Part shown: piece after piece, positions 34,189 through 44,942 of the stretch
Position numbering within the stretch: position 1 is the first letter of the stretch
Layout: each line of letters starts with the position of its first letter
Assembly: GCF_003349955.1 (NCBI RefSeq)
Contig: NZ_QLKQ01000063.1
Coordinates: 1 to 44,942 of the forward strand
DNA from: Azospirillum brasilense
GTDB taxonomy: Bacteria; Pseudomonadota; Alphaproteobacteria; Azospirillales; Azospirillaceae
Reading direction: 5' to 3'
Length of the DNA stretch: 44,942 nucleotides
Notes under the pieces: generated by a model
What the model was told of the DNA's origin: nothing
Database searches by the model: none
What the model saw: the letters and a program-made list of their open reading frames with translations, nothing else
Translations under genes and position numbers: made by a program

Positions 34189-35363
34189 GGCCGGGGATGG
34201 AGAGCCCGTCCACCGGCGAAACACCGGCCGCGTTGCCACGGCTGTGCCAACCGGTCGCCCTGCGCGGGACGACGCTGCGCAATCCCATCGTCATCTCGCC
34301 GATGTGCCAGTATTCGGCGGTGGACGGCGAGGCCGGCGACTGGCACCGGGTGCATCTCGGCCGCTTCGCCATGGGCGGCGCCGGCATGGTGATGGTCGAG
34401 GCGACGGCGGTGACCGCGCAGGGGCGGATCACGCCCGGCGATCTCGGCCTGTGGGACGACCGGCAGATTCCCGGCCTGCGCGGCATCGCCGGAACGCTGA
34501 AGGGGCTCGGCGCGGTTCCCGGCATCCAGCTCGGCCATGCCGGGCGCAAGGCGGCCACCCAACGGCCCTGGCAGGGGCATGGCCCGCTCGCCGCCGCCGA
34601 CGCGGCGCGCGGGGAGCCGCCCTGGCCGGTGATCGCTCCGAGCCCGCTGCCCGTCGCCGATGGCTGGCCGGTGCCGGCGGAGCTGGACCGCGCCGGTCTC
34701 GCCGCCCTTGTCGAGGCTTGGCGGACCGCGGCGGCGCGGGCGCTGGAGGCGGGGTTCGAGGTGGTGGAGCTGCATTGCGCCCACGGCTACCTGCTGCATC
34801 AGTTCCTCTCGCCGCTCAGCAACCGGCGGACCGACGGCTATGGCGGCGATCCGGCGGGGCGCTGCCGCTTCCCGCTGGAGGTGGCGGCGGCGGTGCGTGC
34901 GGTCTGGCCGGCCGACCGGCCGATGTTCGTCCGCCTCTCGGCGACCGACTGGATCGAGGGCGGCTGGACGATCGAGGACAGCGTGGCCTTCAGCCGCGAC
35001 CTGCGGGACCTCGGGATCGACGTGATCGACTGCTCCTCCGGCGGCATGACCGGGGTTTCGGCCACCGCGGCGGCGGTGCCGCGCCATCCCGGCTTCCAGG
35101 TGCCGTTCGCCGGTCGGATCCGGCGGGAGGCCGGGATCGCGACCATGGCGGTCGGCCTGATCCTCGACGGCCGGCAGGCGGAAGCGATCCTGCGCGATGG
35201 GGAGGCCGACCTCGTCGCCATCGGGCGGGAGGCGCTGGACGATCCCAACTGGCCGCTGCACGCCCGGCAGCAGCTGTGCGACGGACGCTTCGACGGCTGG
35301 CCGGAACAGTCGGGCTGGTGGCTGGCCCGCCGGGCGCGGACGCTCGACCGCAAGCAGGACTGA
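34185..35363 (+). CDS. Old yellow enzyme, YqjM-type NADH:flavin oxidoreductase
   Basis: FMN-dependent TIM-barrel enzyme of 392 residues. The thermophilic-like/YqjM subclass is shown by Cys41 in ISPMCQYSA and the catalytic His pair in VVELHCAHGYLLHQFLSPL (His197 and His200) with SNRRTDGYGG. ATMAVGLILD and ADLVAIGREALDDPNWPL form the phosphate site. Family members reduce, or in reverse desaturate, a C=C conjugated to a carbonyl. The GTG start overlaps the flavoprotein stop by 4 nt; an ATG four codons later is the alternative. Together with the flanking dehydrogenases it suggests redox adjustment of cyclic enones. Confidence 0.9.
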   Translation: MRPGMESPSTGETPAALPRLCQPVALRGTTLRNPIVISPMCQYSAVDGEAGDWHRVHLGRFAMGGAGMVMVEATAVTAQGRITPGDLGLWDDRQIPGLRGIAGTLKGLGAVPGIQLGHAGRKAATQRPWQGHGPLAAADAARGEPPWPVIAPSPLPVADGWPVPAELDRAGLAALVEAWRTAAARALEAGFEVVELHCAHGYLLHQFLSPLSNRRTDGYGGDPAGRCRFPLEVAAAVRAVWPADRPMFVRLSATDWIEGGWTIEDSVAFSRDLRDLGIDVIDCSSGGMTGVSATAAAVPRHPGFQVPFAGRIRREAGIATMAVGLILDGRQAEAILRDGEADLVAIGREALDDPNWPLHARQQLCDGRFDGWPEQSGWWLARRARTLDRKQD

Positions 35364-35465
35364 CGCAAGCGGAACCGACGACGCCGGTATCGGACAACGA
35401 CAGGTGGCGGACCGGCGCGCTCCCCGTGGCGCGGCGGAGGCCTACCCATTGGAAAAGGGATCGAC

Positions 35466-36983
35466 ATGAACGCGGATGTTGTTCGCGAAGAGACGGACAT
35501 CGTGGTGGTGGGCGGCGGCGGCTCCGGCCTGACGGCCGCCATCTTCGCCCGCCGGGAAGGCGCGCGGGTCATTCTGCTGGAAAAGCACACGGAGCTGCGC
35601 GGCAGCACCGGCCTGTCGATCGGATCGATCACCGCCACCGGCACCCCCCATCAGCGCCAGGCGGGAATCGTCGACGATCCGCAGGCCCATTTCGAGGATA
35701 TGGGGAAATTCGCCGTCAAGCTCGCCGGCGACCGTGCGGCGGCGGCCGACAACGAGGAACTGCGGCGCATCCTGGTGGAGAATGTTCCGGCCAGCGTGGA
35801 CTGGCTGATGTCGCTGGGGGTGACCTTCTATGGTCCGATGCCGGAGCCGCCGCACCGGCAGCCGCGCATGCACAACGTGCTGCCCAACTCGCGGGCCTAC
35901 ATCTATTTCGTGGGGCGCGAGGCGCGCCGCGTCGGCGTCGACGCGCGGGTCAACGCGACGGTGGAGCGGCTGCTGGTGGAGGATGGCCGCGTGGTCGGTG
36001 TGGCGGCCCGGATCGACGGGCGGCCGCACGAGTTGCGCGCCCGCCGCGCGGTCGTCCTGGCGACCGGCGACTACTCGTCCAGCCCGGACTGGAAGCGGCG
36101 CTTCAACCCGGCGGTCGCCGAGGTGGACGGCGTGAACACGACGAATGTCGGCGACGGGCACCGGTTCGGCGAGGAACTCGGCGCCGAGGTGAAGTTCGGG
36201 GAGATCGTCTACGGCCCGAACCTGCGCTTCATGCCGCCGGCCAAGCCCAGCGCCCTCCTGCGGCTGCCGCCGCACCGGCTGCTGACCGGCGCCATGCGCC
36301 TGGCCCTGGAAAGGCTGCCGACCTGGAGCCTGCGCCCCTTCATCCTGTCCTTCGTGACCACCTATCTCAGTCCGGAGCCCTCGCTGTTCCGCGAGGGGGC
36401 GATCCTGGTCAACAAGCGCGGCGAGCGCTTCACCGACGAGCTGGACCGCCCGAACTACGCCCTGGCCGAACAGCCCGACAAGGTGGGCTATATCGTTTTC
36501 GACGACGCGGTGGCGCGCAAGTTCGGCAAATGGCCGCACTTCATTTCGACCGCCCCCGGCGTCGCCTACGCCTACCTCCAGGACTACAAGCGGACGCGGC
36601 CGGACCTCTACCATCGCGGCCGGTCGATCGAGGAGCTGGCGGCCTCCATGGGGGTGCCCGCCGCGGCGCTCGGCAAGGCGGTCGGCGCGCACAACGCCTC
36701 TCCCGGCGCTCGGCCTCCCATCGGCAAGGGGCCGTTCCATGCGCTGGGACCGGTCAAAAGCTGGATCATCCTGACGGACGGCGGCCTGACGGTGAACCGC
36801 AACCATCAGGTGACGCGCGGTGATGGGCAGGCGATTCCGGGCCTCTACGCCGTCGGGTCGGTCGGGCAGGGCGGTCTGCTGCTGGAAGGGCACGGCCATC
36901 ATCTGGCCTGGGCCTTCACGTCCGGCCGACTCGCCGGCATTCATGCCGCCCGCAACGAGTCCGGGATCACGACGCGAATGTGA
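35466..36983 (+). CDS. FAD-dependent dehydrogenase, FAD_binding_2 family
   Basis: Third flavoprotein of this superfamily in the window, 505 residues. It begins TDIVVVGGGGSGLTAAIFARREGARVILLEKH and continues with GSTGLSIGSITATGTPHQR, the KSTD/fumarate-reductase-type glycine block. NATVERLLVEDGRVVGV and AVVLATGDYSSSP are the FAD-domain return, and the C-terminus is PGLYAVGSVGQGGLLLEGHGHHLAWAFTSGRLAG. There is no signal peptide. AAAGGGATCGAC precedes the ATG. It lies 102 bp after the OYE gene and is probably co-transcribed. Its last 17 bp overlap the 3' end of the convergent kinase gene. Confidence 0.9.
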   Translation: MNADVVREETDIVVVGGGGSGLTAAIFARREGARVILLEKHTELRGSTGLSIGSITATGTPHQRQAGIVDDPQAHFEDMGKFAVKLAGDRAAAADNEELRRILVENVPASVDWLMSLGVTFYGPMPEPPHRQPRMHNVLPNSRAYIYFVGREARRVGVDARVNATVERLLVEDGRVVGVAARIDGRPHELRARRAVVLATGDYSSSPDWKRRFNPAVAEVDGVNTTNVGDGHRFGEELGAEVKFGEIVYGPNLRFMPPAKPSALLRLPPHRLLTGAMRLALERLPTWSLRPFILSFVTTYLSPEPSLFREGAILVNKRGERFTDELDRPNYALAEQPDKVGYIVFDDAVARKFGKWPHFISTAPGVAYAYLQDYKRTRPDLYHRGRSIEELAASMGVPAAALGKAVGAHNASPGARPPIGKGPFHALGPVKSWIILTDGGLTVNRNHQVTRGDGQAIPGLYAVGSVGQGGLLLEGHGHHLAWAFTSGRLAGIHAARNESGITTRM

Positions 36984-38832
36984 TTTCGGGCTGTGTCGCG
37001 TGAGCGGAACCAGCGCGCACCGGCGCCACGTGGGGCAGCAGCAGGGTGAACGCGGTTCCGGCACCGTCACGGCTGTCGACCTCGATGCGTCCGGCGTGCG
37101 CTTCCATGATGCGCCTGACGAGATAGAGGCCGAGGCCAGCCCCGGCACGCCGCCCGACGTTGGGCGACCGGTAGAACTTCTCGAAGATGTGGTCACGGTC
37201 GGCCGGCAAGATCGCCGGTCCCGGGTTGTGAACACGCAGCCGCACCGTGCCATCCTCGACCGACAGGGTCACGGTGACCACGCAGGGATTGGAGTATTTG
37301 ACCGCGTTGTCGATCAGATTCGACAGAGCCACCGACAGCAGCGACGGATCGGCCATGACGGTCGTCGGCCCGTTCGGCAGATCGACGGCAAAGGCGGCGT
37401 GACGGTGCAGCAAGGCCAAATCGGCGCACAGCGATCGCGTCGCGTCCACCGCGTCCAGCGGCTGCAAGGCCGGGGTCAGGCTCGCCGCCTCCAGCCAGTC
37501 CTCGGCGAGGCAGTCCTCGACCAGCTTGTGCATGCGTTGCGCGGCGCGTCGGATGCGGGCCAGCTTGTCGATGCTCTTTCCCGCCGACCCGTTCCCCATC
37601 CCGGTCAGGTCATCCACCGCCACGTGGATGACGGCCAGCGGGTTGCGGAACTCGTGAGACACCATGGCGAGAAAGTTGCGCTGCTCCGCCATGGCCTTGC
37701 GCTGGATTTCCAAGGCCGTCTCGGCCTTCCGGCGCGCGGCGTCCAGACTCTGTTCCAGATCCTTGTGGACGGAGATGTCGTTGAGGTTGACGATCAGCGC
37801 TTCGCGCCGCGCGAATCCCACCGCGGCGGCGGACACGCGCAGCCACAGCCGCCGGCCGTCGGGCAGGCGGGCCAATGTTTCCGACTCCCATGGCTCGCCC
37901 GGCGGACGGCTCCGGGCCTGGAGCATGGTGTCGGGCTCTCCCGCCGCGCCCAGGTCGATCAGATCGGGCAGCCGCGCGCCGATGGCGGAGCCTTGGATGG
38001 GGGCCAGGAGGTCGGCGGCCCGCTGGTTCAGGAAGGCGACCGTCAGGCTGTCCGGAAACACCACGAGGATCGGTAGCGGCGACGAGCTGACCAGATCGCT
38101 CAATTGCCGCTCGCTCTCCGCCAGCAGCCGGGCGACCCGTTCCCGTTCCCGCACCTCGCCGGCCAGGAGTTCCGCCCGCCGGGCCTCCTGGGTGGCCAGC
38201 CGCTCGGCGACCATCAGCACCATGCCGGCGCAGCCGATGAAGGTGAAGGGAATGTTCCAGATGAACAGGACCAGCGCCATGGCGCCGCCGCCCCCGGCGT
38301 TCGGCACCATGGTCATCGAACTGCCCAGGGCAAAGGCGACGCGAACCGCCAGGATCGCCGCGTTGACGGCGAACAGGCCGATCACCAGCCGCCGGCCGAT
38401 CACGCTGCCGTCGTCCCGTCCCACCAGCGCGGCGACGGTGGCGATGGACAGGACGAGCAGCCCGGCGCTGACCAGCGCGACCCGCGCGTTGCCGTCGTCC
38501 AGCAGCCAGAGCAGGGGCGTCCCCACCAGAAAGGCGGCCAGATAAGGAACGGCCGGGAGGGGCGGCAGACCGACGAACCGCCGCATCCCCGTGTAGATGA
38601 AGCCTTGGCCCAGCAGGAGGATGCCGTTGGCGACGGCGATGCTCAGCCACTCCGGCACCGGGGCGGGGAGCATGCGCAGCAGGAAGAAGACGCCCACCAG
38701 GATGTTGCCCCACGCCCAGCCGCGCGGACCGGGCACCGAAGTGTGGAGCTTGTAGAGAAGCGTGGCCACCAGAGCCGACAGGAAGATCATCCCGCCGGTC
38801 ATGGCGAACAGTGTGTTGCCGTCCAATTGCAT
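36967..38832 (-). CDS. Membrane sensor histidine kinase (7TM-like, PAS, HisKA, HATPase)
   Basis: Kinase of 621 residues. The N-terminal about 210 residues hold about seven hydrophobic helices with short loops, so the sensor is the membrane domain itself. A linker coiled coil (about 212-240) leads to a PAS domain (about 241-360; LPILVVFPDSLTVAFLNQRAADLL). The H-box is MVSHEFRNPLAV with His393, the N-box NLIDNAVKYSN, and the G-boxes are VHNPGPAILPADR and GAGLGLYLVRRI. There is no receiver domain. The ATG at 38832 is preceded by AAGGGGCGG. It is divergent from an OmpR-type regulator gene, its likely partner. Confidence 0.92.
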   Translation of the reverse strand: MQLDGNTLFAMTGGMIFLSALVATLLYKLHTSVPGPRGWAWGNILVGVFFLLRMLPAPVPEWLSIAVANGILLLGQGFIYTGMRRFVGLPPLPAVPYLAAFLVGTPLLWLLDDGNARVALVSAGLLVLSIATVAALVGRDDGSVIGRRLVIGLFAVNAAILAVRVAFALGSSMTMVPNAGGGGAMALVLFIWNIPFTFIGCAGMVLMVAERLATQEARRAELLAGEVRERERVARLLAESERQLSDLVSSSPLPILVVFPDSLTVAFLNQRAADLLAPIQGSAIGARLPDLIDLGAAGEPDTMLQARSRPPGEPWESETLARLPDGRRLWLRVSAAAVGFARREALIVNLNDISVHKDLEQSLDAARRKAETALEIQRKAMAEQRNFLAMVSHEFRNPLAVIHVAVDDLTGMGNGSAGKSIDKLARIRRAAQRMHKLVEDCLAEDWLEAASLTPALQPLDAVDATRSLCADLALLHRHAAFAVDLPNGPTTVMADPSLLSVALSNLIDNAVKYSNPCVVTVTLSVEDGTVRLRVHNPGPAILPADRDHIFEKFYRSPNVGRRAGAGLGLYLVRRIMEAHAGRIEVDSRDGAGTAFTLLLPHVAPVRAGSAHATQPEITFAS

Positions 38833-39031
38833 GGGCCGCCCCTTGTCCCGCCCGCCGCCGCCTCGAAACCGCGCCGCTGCCATCCGCGTCCCCGCACGCA
38901 GGGCGACAGGCGACAGGCGTCGGGCACGAGCACGCCCTCTGCTTTAATTCCTGTTGTCACTCTATCGAGCGATGGCTTAGAGACACAGCACCGTCTTTTT
39001 TCACACGCCGCGATTCGCGTAAAGGACAGTT

Positions 39032-39766
39032 ATGACGCCCGACGACGTTTCGGTTTTCCTCGTGGAGGACGACGAAGATTTCCGGGACGCCCTCGCTGAT
39101 TGTCTTGACGGGGCGGGCTTTCAGGTCCGTGCTTTTGCGGATGCGCTCAGTTTCTACAAGGGTTCTCTGTCCCTGCGACCGGACGTTGCGGTGATCGACA
39201 TCAACCTGCCGGACGAAAGCGGGCTTGAGGTGCTGGGCCACGTCACCGCTCTGGGCGTCGGCGCCATCCTGCTGACCGCGCGCGGCACCACCAGCGACCG
39301 GGTGGCGGGGTACGAGGCCGGGGCCGACATCTATTTCGTCAAGCCCGTGGACACGCACGAGTTGATCGCGGCGATCCGCGGGCTGGCCGCCAAGGGCCGT
39401 CGCCGCCTGGAGGCCGCCGGAAGGGGCGCGGAAGCCCCGGCGTCCGAAGGCACCCCACCGATCTGGCGGCTGAAGCAGCGGTCGCATCTGCTGGTCGGTC
39501 CGGACCTGCAGGTCGTCCGTCTCGCCGACCAGCAAACCCGGCTCCTGGCTGCGCTCGCCCTGCACGCGCCCAACGCCGCGCCGCGGGACGACCTGCTCGC
39601 TGCGCTCGGGCACAACCCGGAATTCAGCGACCGGCAGATCCTCGACTCCGCGATCCGCCGGCTGCGCCGCACCGTCGAGGTGGCCGCCGGCATTCCTCTC
39701 GCCGTAACCACCATTCCGCGGGTGGGCTACGCGCTGGGCGATGGCATCGTCCTCGATCCGAACTGA
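39032..39766 (+). CDS. OmpR-family response regulator
   Basis: Response regulator of 244 residues. The receiver has E12-D13-D14, phospho-acceptor D56 in VAVIDINLPDESG and the conserved Lys in YFVKPVD. A Gly/Ala linker (about 118-138) leads to a C-terminal winged helix with LADQQTRLLAALALHAPN, FSDRQILDSAIRRLRRTVE and TTIPRVGYALG. AAAGGACAG precedes the ATG. The 199-bp region shared with the kinase gene contains tandem GCGACAG units near 38903. The next gene downstream is the giant repeat protein, a possible target. Confidence 0.92.
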   Translation: MTPDDVSVFLVEDDEDFRDALADCLDGAGFQVRAFADALSFYKGSLSLRPDVAVIDINLPDESGLEVLGHVTALGVGAILLTARGTTSDRVAGYEAGADIYFVKPVDTHELIAAIRGLAAKGRRRLEAAGRGAEAPASEGTPPIWRLKQRSHLLVGPDLQVVRLADQQTRLLAALALHAPNAAPRDDLLAALGHNPEFSDRQILDSAIRRLRRTVEVAAGIPLAVTTIPRVGYALGDGIVLDPN

Positions 39767-39795
39767 ACGTCACGGACGTCGCCGACACTGTCAAG

Positions 39796-39815
39796 CCGGT
39801 CAGAAACCGGTCAGA
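39796..39815 (+). promoter_or_regulatory. 11-bp-spaced direct repeat, possible response-regulator site
   Basis: CCGGTCAGA occurs at 39796 and 39807, exactly 11 bp apart, with a further GTCA at 39790. This is the phasing used by OmpR/PhoB-type regulators. It lies 30 bp after the regulator's stop and about 345 bp before the giant protein. The rest of the 393-bp gene-free region (39767-40159) holds two modest inverted repeats: ATTCTCT/AGAGAAT (39921-39943, with a T-run about 20 bp later) and CCTGCGC/GCGCAGG (40008-40028). The first may terminate the regulator transcript. Confidence 0.4.
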
Positions 39816-40159
39816 TCCGCGTCACCTTTTGTCCATGTGATTGGTGCGGCTTCTTCTCTATCGTCCAAACCGCCACTTTTGGTGTGCGCAACGCAGCTGA
39901 AAGTCGTGGATTTGGCACAATTCTCTAAGAAGACCAGAGAATAAGTGAAATGAAGCCGGATTTTTTAAAGCACCCGCCACGCAATCCGTCCAGCTTTACT
40001 CTGAAACCTGCGCTCCTGTTGCGCAGGGACCCGGCGGCATAAGCGGGGCAGACCCGTTCCCGGCGCCTGAGAACTCCAGACTTTGAACACCGACCGAGGC
40101 CTCCGCCGCTCGGAGAGCCTTCGCGCATCCTGACCGTCCTTCCGAGGGGAAACACGACC

Positions 40160-44942
<4,783 letters not shown>

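Noticed and set aside
39915..39933. TTGGCAC-like sigma-54 promoter before the giant gene
   Set aside because: TGGCAC is present, but the -12 element at the correct spacing reads TCTA instead of TTGC, so the core GC of a sigma-54 promoter is missing.

Overview
The window is uniformly GC-rich and has strong third-position G/C bias. Gene content points to a metabolically versatile alphaproteobacterium, most likely Azospirillum or a close Rhodospirillales relative. That is an inference from gene families and codon use; there is no rRNA or other phylogenetic marker here. I see no tRNA, insertion sequence, CRISPR array or phage gene.

Layout. (1) 1-7188, minus strand: an iron-responsive block, fecI-fecR-TonB receptor-macA-macB. 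Its genes overlap start-to-stop, and Fur-box-like 7-1-7 palindromes lie before fecI and before the receptor. (2) 7289-15255: a cytoplasmic hybrid histidine kinase and an OmpR/TorR-type regulator, divergent from a tor-like operon made of a triheme cytochrome with a TorC-type C-terminus, a TorD chaperone and a TorA/DorA molybdoenzyme. The shared intergenic region carries 11-bp-spaced direct repeats. (3) 15376-25322, minus strand: an eleven-gene catabolic operon. It encodes an SDR, a complete LIV-type ABC importer (two permeases, two ATPases, one binding protein), a second SDR, a 3-hydroxybenzoate 6-hydroxylase-like monooxygenase, gentisate dioxygenase, maleylpyruvate isomerase and fumarylpyruvate hydrolase. 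It should take a meta-hydroxylated aromatic acid to fumarate plus pyruvate through gentisate.

(4) 25735-36983: satellite genes that appear to belong to the same regulon. These are a lambda-crystallin-like dehydrogenase, three different FAD_binding_2/3-ketosteroid-dehydrogenase-like flavoproteins, a MarR regulator, a Gfo/Idh oxidoreductase, a second LIV-type binding protein, a NIPSNAP protein, a small two-helix membrane protein and an old-yellow-enzyme homologue. Three divergent intergenic regions (near 25600, 29325 and 32312) share an ATTGACAG...CTGTCAAT element. In two of them it is a 50-bp dyad with identical spacing that holds overlapping promoters on both strands. I read this as the MarR operator linking the operons. 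The enzyme set suggests stepwise dehydrogenation of a hydroxylated cyclohexane or cyclohexene acid to an aromatic that enters the gentisate route. This is the best candidate for an undescribed pathway here.

(5) 36967-39766: a membrane PAS histidine kinase divergent from an OmpR-type regulator. (6) 40160 to the right edge: the start of a very large, probably type I-secreted protein. It has fifteen FG-GAP/VCBS-like calcium-binding repeats in three blocks of five, separated by Ig-like and SWM-type domains and followed by tandem Ig-like repeats. It runs off the window.
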